A stretch of 64,000 nt of DNA from Achromobacter pestifer (GTDB taxonomy: Bacteria; Pseudomonadota; Gammaproteobacteria; Burkholderiales; Burkholderiaceae_B), in contig NZ_CADIJX010000004.1 of NCBI RefSeq assembly GCF_902859625.1, positions 248,001-312,000 of the forward strand. Direction: 5' to 3'. How positions within the stretch are numbered: position 1 is the stretch's first letter; each line of letters opens with the position of its first letter. Below, piece by piece: positions 17,942 through 26,651 of the stretch. A model generated the notes under the pieces. It worked only from the letters and a program-made list of their open reading frames with translations, was not told the origin of the DNA and ran no database searches. The translations under genes were made by a program, and so were the position numbers.

Positions 17942-18556
17942 TTAGCGCAACGCGCCCACCTCAAGGGCGCTAGCCCCGCAGGCCTGCACCAGCTCTGCAT
18001 CGTGGCTGGCGAACAGCACCACACGGTCTTGGGACCAGGTCTTGAACAATTCGGCCAGCGCGGCGCGCGCCTGCGCGTCCAACCCGCTGCTGGGGCCGTC
18101 CGCGATCACGACAGCCGGTTCGCCCAAGGCAGCGGCCGTCAGGAAGACCTTGCGGCGCGTTCCCGTGGACATCTGTTCAAAACGCTTGTCCAGGTGCGGT
18201 TCCAGCCCCAGGCGGCACGCCACATCAAGCACGGCGTCGTCTAGCGTTGCGCCCTTTTCGGAAGCCACTTGCTCAAGCAAGCCTCGCCCCGTCAAGGTGG
18301 GAAACAGCAAGCAATTGTCGGGCACATAGGCCAAACGGGCTTTGGCTTGCAACGGCGCGTGGGTCAGCGAATGCCCGTCGATCCAGACGTCCCCCGCATC
18401 CGGCGCGATCACGCCCGCGATGATGCCCAGCAGGCTGGACTTGCCGGTGCTGTCTTCTTCACATAGCGCCATGCATCCCGGCGGGAAGGTATGCGTCAGG
18501 CCCTGGAAGACAAGATGGTCGCCGTAGCGTTTGCTGAGATTGTCGATGCGTAGCAT
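17942..18556 (-). CDS. Orphan ABC transporter ATP-binding protein with altered motifs
   Basis: 204 residues. It is a short ABC ATPase of the CcmA/ABC-2 type. The Walker A region reads EEDSTGKSS at residues 33-41, keeping GKSS but replacing the first two glycines. The signature is MSTGTRRK (129-136). Walker B is VVIADG, with Gly154 where the catalytic glutamate normally sits. The H-loop histidine (H185) and D-loop (SSGLD) are kept. No permease gene adjoins it; the neighbours are hipB and a VOC protein. It may bind ATP but hydrolyse it poorly, or act with a distant permease. The substrate cannot be predicted. Confidence 0.78.
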   Translation of the reverse strand: MLRIDNLSKRYGDHLVFQGLTHTFPPGCMALCEEDSTGKSSLLGIIAGVIAPDAGDVWIDGHSLTHAPLQAKARLAYVPDNCLLFPTLTGRGLLEQVASEKGATLDDAVLDVACRLGLEPHLDKRFEQMSTGTRRKVFLTAAALGEPAVVIADGPSSGLDAQARAALAELFKTWSQDRVVLFASHDAELVQACGASALEVGALR

Positions 18557-18595
18557 GCGGGGATTTTATGGTGTCGGACTGCAATTGGCGGAGTT

Positions 18596-19057
18596 TTATT
18601 CACGGCCGCTGGGCGCGTCGGCGGCAAACCGCAAGAGGTATCCATCCGGATCCTGCACCAGAAATTCCTTGCACGACGACCAGCCAGGACCCACCCGGTA
18701 GCGCTTTTCCTCGATGGGCCGAAAGAGCGGCCAATTGGCCTTCCCCAGGGCCTCAACCATGGGTTCCACACGGTCCACCTGCATCTGAAGGTTGATCCCT
18801 CTTCCGAAGGGCAGTTCAAGCGGAGCCGTGTCCCATTCATGGTTTAACTGGCAAAGCATGACCTGAAGCGGGCCACGCTCCAGATACGCGAAACCCGCCT
18901 CCGGCCGCGCATAGGCAATCTCGAATCCCAGCAGCCGGCACCAGAAATCAAGGCTGGCTTCCAGGTTGGAGACGTCCAGCTCGGGCACCATGGCCGCGAA
19001 TCCCCCCGTGGGCAAGCGCCCTTCGGACGACGCGCCGTTGCGTTCTTGTTGATCCAT
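18596..19057 (-). CDS. VOC-superfamily, bleomycin-resistance-like protein
   Basis: 153 residues with the beta-alpha-beta-beta-beta pattern of the vicinal oxygen chelate superfamily: MVPELDVSNLEASLDFWCRLLGFE near the N terminus, GINLQMQVDRVEPMVEAL in the second half, and a final FLVQDPDGYLLRFA. The pattern fits bleomycin-binding proteins that sequester the drug as dimers rather than metal-dependent dioxygenases. No resistance cassette surrounds it, so a housekeeping or unknown role is as likely as drug binding. It lies 39 bp upstream of the ABC ATPase gene on the same strand. Confidence 0.8.
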   Translation of the reverse strand: MDQQERNGASSEGRLPTGGFAAMVPELDVSNLEASLDFWCRLLGFEIAYARPEAGFAYLERGPLQVMLCQLNHEWDTAPLELPFGRGINLQMQVDRVEPMVEALGKANWPLFRPIEEKRYRVGPGWSSCKEFLVQDPDGYLLRFAADAPSGRE

Positions 19058-19110
19058 TCCCTACGTCCTGGCTTCTTATTGGCCCGCCAGTATTACTCAG
19101 ATGACGCCAT

Positions 19111-20319
19111 TCATCCAGGGCAATCCGAGCCGGTGCGCGAGCTTGGCAATGGCGTATCGCCCGTCGTATTGCCGGCAAACTTGCGGATTTTCTCTGCCAG
19201 TTCCGGCGTTGGCCGCTCATAGCCGTAGCAATAGGGCGGCGTCGGGGCCGACTCGGGGCGATAGTCCTCCAGCACCGGCTTCGCGTCGCCCAGGTACAAA
19301 TTGTCTTTCAGGCGCAAGAACGCCTTGTAGTCCCGCGTGTAGCCATGCTGGCCCTTCAATTTTTCGTAGGCGCCGCGATCGGATTCGCCGTTGTCCAGCG
19401 CACTGCGTGCGGAGGCAATCGGGATATAGCGGCAGTAATTCACATTGACGCCTTCCACCGTGGGGAAAAACTCGGGCTCCACGCATTTGCGCTGCTTGTC
19501 GTTGTTGAAGATGTTCCCTTCAACAAAGGCCTTGGCCTCCAGGCTGAAACTCATGCCGTAGAAATCCCAGTTCTCCAGAAGGTTGTTGAACAGGTGGAAC
19601 GTGCCGAATTGCCCTCTCGGATTGCGCTGCACGGTATTGAAGAAATAATTGTGGTGCAAGGTCACGCGCGCAATCGAATCGCGATCGTAGTTCTGGAACA
19701 GGTTCTTCGAGGTAATGTTGTTCAGCAGCATGACCTTGTTCGAGTTATGGAATTTCGTCCATGAGATCGTGACGTCGGTCGAGCCGTTCTTCACATTGAG
19801 CAGCCGGTCAGACATCCGCGAGAGATCAAGATGGTCGACCCAGACATCGCGACTGCCATTGGCGACGTTCACCGCTTGCGTCAGCCGGTTCAAGCGCCCA
19901 TCTATCGTCAGATGCGTGAGGATGACGTTCCTGCTGCCATACACGCCCAGCCCGTCGTCGATCAAGGCCACCTGTTTACCGCGTCCGTCGATCGTGATGT
20001 TCGACGGCACGCGCAGCTGCGAATTCAAGACGATCGTCATGTCGGACGCAAAGCGGATCCAGGTAGGCCCTTTCTTGGCTTGCTCCAACGCTGCGCGCAG
20101 CGTTCCCGGTCCGGCGTCCTTGTCGGACGTGACCTCGACAAACCTGCCCCCCAGGCCGCCGGTGGCGCGGGCGCCGTAGCCTTCCCGTTGTTGCAGCAGC
20201 GAGGCCACGAACGCACAGTGTTCATCCGGACTCTTGCAGGATTCTTCCGCGACGGCGGCCCCCCCGTGCAACACGGCCAAGGCAAGCAGCCAACGCACCA
20301 TCTTCGTTCCTGACTTCAT
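19111..20319 (-). CDS. vexL: Polysaccharide lyase family 1 (pectate lyase-like), probable Vi-type capsule depolymerase VexL
   Basis: 402 residues with an N-terminal signal peptide (about 24 residues, ending A-A-V-A). A right-handed beta-helix lyase of the pectate lyase family: ITIDGRGKQVALID, VWVDHLDLSRMSDRLLNVKN with the Ca-binding Asp/His pattern, and the catalytic-arginine R-N-P-R segment near residue 230. Pectate lyases cleave alpha-1,4-linked galacturonan by beta-elimination; Vi antigen is alpha-1,4-linked N-acetylgalactosaminuronate, a chemically similar backbone. A Vi-specific depolymerase is known in Achromobacter viaB loci and absent from Salmonella Typhi. The gene is last in the capsule operon, 17 bp after vexE. 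The family is firm; the symbol is inferred from context. The signal peptide suggests a periplasmic or secreted site of action. Confidence 0.8.
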   Translation of the reverse strand: MKSGTKMVRWLLALAVLHGGAAVAEESCKSPDEHCAFVASLLQQREGYGARATGGLGGRFVEVTSDKDAGPGTLRAALEQAKKGPTWIRFASDMTIVLNSQLRVPSNITIDGRGKQVALIDDGLGVYGSRNVILTHLTIDGRLNRLTQAVNVANGSRDVWVDHLDLSRMSDRLLNVKNGSTDVTISWTKFHNSNKVMLLNNITSKNLFQNYDRDSIARVTLHHNYFFNTVQRNPRGQFGTFHLFNNLLENWDFYGMSFSLEAKAFVEGNIFNNDKQRKCVEPEFFPTVEGVNVNYCRYIPIASARSALDNGESDRGAYEKLKGQHGYTRDYKAFLRLKDNLYLGDAKPVLEDYRPESAPTPPYCYGYERPTPELAEKIRKFAGNTTGDTPLPSSRTGSDCPG

Positions 20320-20336
20320 CGAAACACTCCCTACTG

Positions 20337-22235
20337 CTACGCGGATCGATCGGCTGACGTCACATGGCGCCAGATTCCCCCGCTAAGACGCAGGTTCTCC
20401 GGGGGACCGGCCACATGTTCGCGAAGCCGTTCAAAATAGGCCTTCTGCCACCGCTGCGAATACGCATCTGCGTCTTCGCCCGGGTTGACGGCGGGCAGCA
20501 TCTCCAGCGTATAAGCCACGTGGCCATTCTCCCAGCGCGGCGCGTAGAACACCGAAGGCACGCCAAGACGGTGCGCCAAATGCGAGGCAAAACTGGAATA
20601 CGTGACTTCCTGCCCCTCGAAAATGGCTCGCGGAGCCGCCGGGTTGGCCGCGCCGTCTATGGCCAGACACAACACGTTGCCTGATCCCAGTGCGCGCATG
20701 CAGGCCTTGGCGACCTGCGCCTCGGTCTGGTCCGCGGTCGAAATCAAGGCAGCGGCATAACTGCTCTGGGCAATGCGAGGCGCCGTCGCAAGCCAGCGCG
20801 ACGGAATGCCAAGCAGTTCCAAGGCCATGAGCCCGGCATACATGGGACCCACGTGCGCCGTGGCCACCACGACCCCTCGTCCAGCCGCCAACAGCGGCGC
20901 GAAGAAGCGCTCGCCCGTGTCGAGCTCGCCGAGCAGCTGCATGGCCTCCTCGACACTCTCTTCCCGGCATTCCAGCCAGTCGAATAGAAGATGGTCCACC
21001 AGATGGCCCCAGCGCGCCCGGCGCTCCCATTGCGCGCGATCGGCATGGACATCACCGCGCAGCGACCACGCCCAGTCCAGACGCGCCTGGGGTATCGGCG
21101 CCGTATCCAGCCGTTCCTCCAGCTGATCCATGGCCTCCTGGAAGGTTTGTGGAAGGCGCGTGCTGCGATTCGCGACATACTTCCCAAACAGTGCTTCGGC
21201 CTCTTGCTTGCGACCCGCCTGCGACAGCGCGCCAATGGCCGCCCGCTGCCAGAGCAGCTTGTCAGGGGTTTTCTCCACCAGCTTCATCAGCTGGTCGGCG
21301 GCATCGTCGTACCGCAAGGTATAGCGCAGCGCGCGCGCGTAGAGGGCGCGCGTCTGTTCCAGTTCCGGCGCCAGATCGATGGCCTGCGCAAGCGGCACCA
21401 CGGCCTCCTTGTAGCGTCCGGCACGCAGCAAGGTTTCACCATAGAGCGACAACAACCTGACATCCGCCGGCGACGCCTTCAAGCCTGCCTCGAAATGCGT
21501 CAATGCATGCATCTTGCGATCCTCTTCGGTGCCGCGCCGAAGGTGCGCCAGCCCAAGAGACGAACGCAATGCCGCGCAATCATGGCCTGCGCTCAATGCC
21601 GCGCTGCCGAATTGGATCGCGGCCTGCGTCCTGCCATCCTCCATCAAGGCACGGACGGCCATCGTCGCCACACGTTCGTTCGGCAACGCTCCCGGGTCCA
21701 GTGCCGCTGCAATGCCTGCCGCTTCAGCCACGTCGCCATTGCGCACGAAGGCCAGCATCCAGAAATACGCTTCGCCAGGCTCGTTCTGCGCCATCCCGAG
21801 CGTCGCGCGCGCGACTGCGGCGGCGTCCGCCAACCGTCCCGCCTGGACGCGCAATTGAATCCGCGCGGCATGCACTGCCACGGCATTGGGCTCGATGTCG
21901 GCGGCGGCATCCGCCTCAGTGATTGCGCGGTCCCACTGCTCCGTGCGTCCCAACAAGCTCGCAAGGGTGCGGCGGTCATCGATGCGCGACGGATAGGCCG
22001 CGACGAGCTTCTCCAGCGCGGCAATCGCTGGCGCGAACTTGCCTTCTCGCACAAACGGCGACACCAGCAATCGGCGCACGTCGCGCCAGCCCTCGCTTGC
22101 CTGTGCCAGCGCGGGGTCCAACGCCGCCATGTCGCGCACGGGATCGGGCGCGGAATGGATTGCCTTGATCACATCACGCAACCGAGCCGTGGCGTCGGCG
22201 GCGGATTGACGGTTAGCCGCAAGCGTATCAACCAT
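20337..22235 (-). CDS. vexE: VexE-like TPR and LpxL-type acyltransferase fusion
   Basis: 632 residues. Residues about 40-370 are tetratricopeptide repeats (segments such as YGETLLRAGRYKEAVVPLAQAIDLAPE). From about residue 440 there is a lysophospholipid acyltransferase domain of the LpxL/HtrB type, with AGRGVVVATAHVGPMYAGLM in the usual catalytic-histidine region. The size and architecture match VexE of Salmonella Typhi (about 660 residues), which is needed to place beta-hydroxyacyl chains on the reducing-end HexNAc of Vi antigen and so to anchor the capsule. The start codon overlaps the vexD stop by 8 bp. The classical HxxxxD motif is modified, with H-V-G-P-M-Y, so the acyl-transfer residues deserve checking. 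Confidence 0.85.
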   Translation of the reverse strand: MVDTLAANRQSAADATARLRDVIKAIHSAPDPVRDMAALDPALAQASEGWRDVRRLLVSPFVREGKFAPAIAALEKLVAAYPSRIDDRRTLASLLGRTEQWDRAITEADAAADIEPNAVAVHAARIQLRVQAGRLADAAAVARATLGMAQNEPGEAYFWMLAFVRNGDVAEAAGIAAALDPGALPNERVATMAVRALMEDGRTQAAIQFGSAALSAGHDCAALRSSLGLAHLRRGTEEDRKMHALTHFEAGLKASPADVRLLSLYGETLLRAGRYKEAVVPLAQAIDLAPELEQTRALYARALRYTLRYDDAADQLMKLVEKTPDKLLWQRAAIGALSQAGRKQEAEALFGKYVANRSTRLPQTFQEAMDQLEERLDTAPIPQARLDWAWSLRGDVHADRAQWERRARWGHLVDHLLFDWLECREESVEEAMQLLGELDTGERFFAPLLAAGRGVVVATAHVGPMYAGLMALELLGIPSRWLATAPRIAQSSYAAALISTADQTEAQVAKACMRALGSGNVLCLAIDGAANPAAPRAIFEGQEVTYSSFASHLAHRLGVPSVFYAPRWENGHVAYTLEMLPAVNPGEDADAYSQRWQKAYFERLREHVAGPPENLRLSGGIWRHVTSADRSA

Positions 22236-23517
22236 GACGCAGCCCCCTCAACAACGCCATCGCCACACGGGCCATGAACATCAATACAAAGCCCAGTGCC
22301 AATGCTTGCAACAGCAGAATCGCCGTGCGCGGGCTGCTGGGCCGATCCGTCGGGACGGGTTGCGCAATGATGGACAGGTACCGTTGCAAGCGCAGCGCGT
22401 CCGTCATGGCCTGCTGGTACGACTGCTGCGCCAGGGTCAGGTTCGAGTCCGCGAACGCCTGGGTATTTCTCAGCGCCTCGTACGATTTCAGTTGCTTGGC
22501 TTCCGTATTGCCTTCGCCGCTCAAGCGATGGCGAACCGCCGTGAGGCGCTTCTTCAAGGCCACGACCTGCATCTCGGCAGGCTTCAGCATGAAATGGTCC
22601 TTGTTGCCAATCGCGCGGATCTTGTCCAGATTGATCTGCGCGCTGCTAAGTTCCGCTTCCAGTTGGCTGGACAGGTTCAGCAGCATGGCCACCGTGGCCG
22701 TCGGATCAATGTTGCCATGGGTGGTGCGCCACGCGGTCAGGGCTTCCCGGGCGGCAAGCGCCTTCTGTTCGGCCAGCTTCACGGATTCCTCGCTGACCTT
22801 CAATTTGTCGGCAACGCCCTTTTCATTCATGGAACTGACGAACTCTTCCGCCAGCCCGATCAACGCCTTCGAGATGGTTGCGGCATCTTCCGAAGAGAAC
22901 GCACTGACACGCAATACATCGATCTGCTCCAGCGCATTGAACGAGACCTGAACCGACGCCTGATAAGCGCGATACAGATCATCTTCGCTCGAATCCTTGG
23001 ACAGATGATTGAGCGGATCCATTCCCGCATTGACCAGATAACGGCGCAGGTCAATCTTCTTATCAAGCTGCTGCATGCTGTCGCGCGACTTCAGGAAGTC
23101 GGCCACCGCCCACCCATCCACGAAGCCCCCCAGCATGCCGCCGGCGTTGCCAGTGGTCAGCAGACTGGCCGCCGCTCCGCCGCCGCCTTGTTGGCCGGAC
23201 GCTGACTGCACGAAGAACCGGGATTCCGCTTCATAACGAGGCGTTGCGACGCAGAGCGCATAGACCAGGGCGCACGCGACCGGCGCGATGACAATGATGG
23301 CATTGATCCAGCGGTGGCGGCGGCGCTCGCGCAGCGACGACTGCCGTTCGCGGCGGCGGCGTTCGATCTCGGATCCGCCCTCAGAGGCCGATCCCGTCCT
23401 CGAAGCCGCCTCCGAAGACATCGTCGCCTGCGCCCGATTCGCTCCTTGATCGTCTTGGGGGGAACCTGCTGATGCACTGGTCGAGGTCGTCTTCGATGCT
23501 GAGCGAGCTTCGTTCAT
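22228..23517 (-). CDS. vexD: VexD/KpsE-family capsule export inner-membrane protein
   Basis: 429 residues. Polysaccharide co-polymerase type 3 layout: a Ser/Ala-rich cytoplasmic head, an Arg-rich patch, one membrane segment at about residues 70-90, a long periplasmic coiled-coil part, and a second membrane segment near residue 410. These proteins bridge the ABC exporter and the outer-membrane channel. The ATG at 23517 has AAAGG eight bases upstream but overlaps vexC by 137 bp; an ATG at 23421 would still overlap by 41 bp. The first 45 residues are low-complexity, as expected of a region read in a second frame over another gene. Salmonella VexD is of similar length (about 434). Confidence 0.88.
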   Translation of the reverse strand: MNEARSASKTTSTSASAGSPQDDQGANRAQATMSSEAASRTGSASEGGSEIERRRRERQSSLRERRRHRWINAIIVIAPVACALVYALCVATPRYEAESRFFVQSASGQQGGGGAAASLLTTGNAGGMLGGFVDGWAVADFLKSRDSMQQLDKKIDLRRYLVNAGMDPLNHLSKDSSEDDLYRAYQASVQVSFNALEQIDVLRVSAFSSEDAATISKALIGLAEEFVSSMNEKGVADKLKVSEESVKLAEQKALAAREALTAWRTTHGNIDPTATVAMLLNLSSQLEAELSSAQINLDKIRAIGNKDHFMLKPAEMQVVALKKRLTAVRHRLSGEGNTEAKQLKSYEALRNTQAFADSNLTLAQQSYQQAMTDALRLQRYLSIIAQPVPTDRPSSPRTAILLLQALALGFVLMFMARVAMALLRGLRHG

Positions 23518-24094
23518 AGATCAAGCCTTTGAAGCAATAGTCCGCCAACTGATTCTGGCGATAACTGGAAAAAATGAGTGTCCGGCCAACCAACCGCTCT
23601 TCAAACAGAGCAAGCCAGAGGCGGGTGAAACGGCAAGGCTCGAAAGGGATGGACCCTTCGATCACGTAAACATCAAACGCGGGCGCCAGGGCCAGCGCGA
23701 ATGAAAATTCCTGCCGTGCGTGGAGTGGCCAATGCTCCATGGGCCTGGCCAGGAATTTGGGATCGCTGACCAGGTCAGCCACCAATTCGTACGTCGCATC
23801 CACATCGATCTCGTACATCTCGCATACGAACTCGATCATGCTCAGACCGCTGGCCTTTCCTCGGATGAAGCCTTGCCGGCCGATGGCCCACGAGACATTT
23901 CCATCGTGCTTGACGAAGCCCCGGCGGGGCGGACGCAGGCAACACAACACATCGACAAGCTGGCGATGCATTTCCGGCGCGGACGACAGCAAGGCATACC
24001 GCCCGACCGGGATATCAAGATCGACATTGGCAAGCAGCGGCTGCCTGCTGCCAAATGCATAGGGTTCGTCAGTGACGCCATTGAGATGGATCAT
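23381..24094 (-). CDS. vexC: VexC/KpsT-like ABC protein lacking ATPase motifs
   Basis: 237 residues, starting at an ATG preceded by GGGAGG. Alignment by eye to KpsT places NVSWAIGRQGFIRGKASG opposite the KpsT TISWPVGLAGGFQG region, so the family is recognisable. The catalytic motifs are not: Walker A is replaced by SSAPEMHRQL (37-46), the signature region reads WPLHARQ (122-128), Walker B is VYVIEG (142-147) and the H-loop histidine is missing in IFSSYR (174-179). The protein therefore looks like a pseudo-ATPase. It lies 9 bp after vexB, and its last 45 codons overlap vexD. No second capsule-type ATPase is present in the operon. The frame is intact, which argues against a decaying pseudogene. 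Confidence 0.75.
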   Translation of the reverse strand: MIHLNGVTDEPYAFGSRQPLLANVDLDIPVGRYALLSSAPEMHRQLVDVLCCLRPPRRGFVKHDGNVSWAIGRQGFIRGKASGLSMIEFVCEMYEIDVDATYELVADLVSDPKFLARPMEHWPLHARQEFSFALALAPAFDVYVIEGSIPFEPCRFTRLWLALFEERLVGRTLIFSSYRQNQLADYCFKGLIYERSSLSIEDDLDQCISRFPPRRSRSESGAGDDVFGGGFEDGIGL

Positions 24095-24103
24095 CTTCCT
24101 CCC

Positions 24104-25450
24104 TCACATCGGCTGAACATTGGGGCGGGCAAGACGCTCTGCCGCCAAAGCGACCACCATCAGGAAAACCAATGCAGTCAGGAAATAGCCCAGGCTCGCA
24201 TCCTGCGATTCATAGGCATTGAAATAAGCCGAGCGCAGCAGCTGCATGCCGTGCGCGAACGGCGACCAGAGCATCCAGGGACGCAATTGTTCCGGCAACT
24301 GTTCCGACACGAAAAAGACGGCCGAGAAAATCTGTAGAAATCGCTCGATGATGGGTGCAAGCCTCAGGAAGAAATGCCAGAAGGTCGCAATCGCGCCGAA
24401 CAGCACGCCCATCGCGGCACCAAAGCACCCCATCAGCACGACGTAAAGAATGAATCCCGCCCAGCTTTGCGGCAGCGTGATGAGTTCCAGCGCGTGGCCG
24501 GCACTGATCAGTACCGCAAACACCACGAGATACACCGATACGTAGATAAGCGCCTGCACCAGCGCGCACATCAATGGCGTCACCCCCTGAAAGTTCAGCA
24601 CCCCACGGGCCGACACATAAGCCGTGCTGCTTCTGAAGACAATCTGCCGGAACATGATCCAGGTCGTTGCCCCCAACAGCGAGAACGTCTGCACATCCAT
24701 GCCAAGGATGTAATGCGTGCCCATCAGGATATACAGCGATGAAATCAGCGTCAGCAGCACGACGGGGCCCACCAGGGACCACAGCAACGCAATCCGGCTT
24801 TCGCCGTGGATCACATTCAACTGATAGATGAACATCGCCATCAGCGTGCGGCCCACCGGCCGGCCACGACCCGCACTGCCGGGATGATGCCCTTCGTGCA
24901 AGACGTTCAAACGGTCCCTCAAGATCGCGAGATCGCTCGCCTCGTCTCGGGACACCTCGATTTCCAGCGCAATGTCGTTGCGGGAGGCATGACGGCGCGC
25001 GTCGCGCGCCTCGTCCTGTTTGCGCCGCTCGACGCGCCGTGCGTGCGCCGCGGCCAGGCGCTCGTCCTCCGCCACCAGCTTGGCCGGCATGTAGCCCGGC
25101 GCGAACACCTCGACGCCCGCACGGACATCCTGTTCAAGCAGGCGCACGATGATGCGCAGGCGCCGTCGTGAGAAATCGGCAAGCGTTTCATCGACCGCGC
25201 TGCGCGCAATCTCGGCATCCAGCTCCGCCTGCACGGCCTCGTACACCGCGCGCCTGGCGGCCACGGAATCATGCGGCTCGCCTTGTAGGCGCGCAAGCAA
25301 AGGCTTGAGCAAGACCGCCGGCGTGGCCTTTGCTTCAAACAGCGCGGCGGGATCCAGGCGCCAGTCAGTGACGCCCGATCCTACCGTGTAGTTGCCATCC
25401 TTCCGGCGCGAGCGCCAGCCCTTAATCCGGTCCTCGTTGCTCGTTGACAC
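24104..25450 (-). CDS. vexB: VexB/KpsM-family capsule ABC permease with long N-terminal extension
   Basis: 448 residues from a GTG at 25450, one base after the vexA stop. The last 250 residues are an ABC-2 permease of the KpsM type with about six membrane segments (LLWSLVGPVVLLTLISSLYI and SWAGFILYVVLMGCFGAAMG are two), forming the inner-membrane pore for lipid-linked capsule. The first 190 residues are soluble, highly charged and helical, rich in Arg, Glu and Ala. This extension is absent from Salmonella VexB (about 264 residues). The ribosome site at the GTG is weak, but an internal start that kept only the permease would leave a long untranslated gap in the operon. Confidence 0.85.
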   Translation of the reverse strand: MSTSNEDRIKGWRSRRKDGNYTVGSGVTDWRLDPAALFEAKATPAVLLKPLLARLQGEPHDSVAARRAVYEAVQAELDAEIARSAVDETLADFSRRRLRIIVRLLEQDVRAGVEVFAPGYMPAKLVAEDERLAAAHARRVERRKQDEARDARRHASRNDIALEIEVSRDEASDLAILRDRLNVLHEGHHPGSAGRGRPVGRTLMAMFIYQLNVIHGESRIALLWSLVGPVVLLTLISSLYILMGTHYILGMDVQTFSLLGATTWIMFRQIVFRSSTAYVSARGVLNFQGVTPLMCALVQALIYVSVYLVVFAVLISAGHALELITLPQSWAGFILYVVLMGCFGAAMGVLFGAIATFWHFFLRLAPIIERFLQIFSAVFFVSEQLPEQLRPWMLWSPFAHGMQLLRSAYFNAYESQDASLGYFLTALVFLMVVALAAERLARPNVQPM

Positions 25451-25451
25451 G

Positions 25452-26609
25452 CTATTGAGCTACGCCGGAAGAACTGGAGCCCGAATCGCTATCGATTGCT
25501 CGCGTGGCGCTGAAGCCGGCGCTCATGGTGACGCGGAATGCCGACAAGACCTTCTGCACCTGCGTGAACGGGGCATCCGAGATATAGATCGCCTGGCCTT
25601 CATGCACGGTGAATTCGCGGGCCAGCGCCACCTGCTCCGGACGGGTCAAGTCGAACTGATAGACAACCGGCAGCAGGTCCTCTTTGCCTTCGACACCGGC
25701 TTTTGCAGGCGTGAACAGGAACACCGAACGCGGATCCGCCAGCTTGTCGTCAAGACCTCTGGAATCGGCCAGCGCATCCAGCACGCTGTAATTGCGCTTG
25801 CTGATCGCCACACGCCCTTGATTGCCGGCAGCGCCCAACACGGTCAGATACTCGCGCGAGTCATAGGCGGTGATGACATCGCCCGCACGCAACAGGATGT
25901 CGTTGTTCTGGTTGCGGTAGATATCCGACAACCGCACCGACGCCACTTGATTGTCGCGGCGCAGGCTGATGACCAGCTGCTCGGGATTGGTCTGCACCGG
26001 CGCAGCCTGCGCCAGCGCGCTGCTCAAGCGCTGGGAAGTCTGCGTGATGGGATACATGCCGGGCTTGGTCAGGTTGCCCTGCACGGTCACCATCTGTCCG
26101 CGCGCGTCAGTGGCTCGCGTGACACTGACGTCTGCGCCGACGACGAGCTTGCTCAGCCGCGCCACCACGGCGTCATGCAGCTGCCCCAGCGTCAAGCCTT
26201 GCGCCCGGAATTTTCCAAGAATGGGAAAAGAGACATTGCCCGACCGGTCAATCTCCTGATTTCCCAGGTCGCTCACCCCGGAGGGATCCGCGGCGAACAC
26301 ACCCAGGCCGCCGCGCTCCCAGACCTTCACGTTGATGCCGTCGCCTGGAACCAGGCTATCGAATCCGGCCTGCGTGAGATCACGATACGGCACGGGAAAA
26401 TCGGCAACCTCGGGCACTCTGCTCTTCTGAGCGAGTTCGCGCGAGACCGGCATCACAATGACGTCCTTGTCGTCATGAGCCCCCGTCATTTCGTTCAACA
26501 TCGGACCAGAACGCGGCAGCTGGCAACCCGTGAGTGTCAGTGCGGCAAGCAGCACCATGGCCAGGGCCGCGTGCCGCCGCAGGCCCGAAGCCGGGACGTT
26601 CATTTGCAT
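25452..26609 (-). CDS. vexA: VexA/Wza-like outer-membrane polysaccharide export lipoprotein
   Basis: 385 residues from the ATG at 26609, chosen for AAAGGA four bases upstream; ATG at 26603 is nearly as good. A lipoprotein signal ends in LTGC with Cys29. The polysaccharide export domain (DGINVKVWERGGLGVFA, SGNVSFPILGKFRAQGLTLGQ) is followed by two SLBB-type domains (MVTVQGNLTKPGMYPI and RAGDVITAYDSREYLTVLGA). Such proteins form the outer-membrane channel that completes capsule export with VexD. It lies 42 bp after tviE, which fits the Salmonella viaB order tviE-vexA. Confidence 0.9.
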   Translation of the reverse strand: MQMNVPASGLRRHAALAMVLLAALTLTGCQLPRSGPMLNEMTGAHDDKDVIVMPVSRELAQKSRVPEVADFPVPYRDLTQAGFDSLVPGDGINVKVWERGGLGVFAADPSGVSDLGNQEIDRSGNVSFPILGKFRAQGLTLGQLHDAVVARLSKLVVGADVSVTRATDARGQMVTVQGNLTKPGMYPITQTSQRLSSALAQAAPVQTNPEQLVISLRRDNQVASVRLSDIYRNQNNDILLRAGDVITAYDSREYLTVLGAAGNQGRVAISKRNYSVLDALADSRGLDDKLADPRSVFLFTPAKAGVEGKEDLLPVVYQFDLTRPEQVALAREFTVHEGQAIYISDAPFTQVQKVLSAFRVTMSAGFSATRAIDSDSGSSSSGVAQ

Positions 26610-26651
26610 ACAATCCTTTATCTTTAGGACCTTGGGAAGATCAGCGAACAA

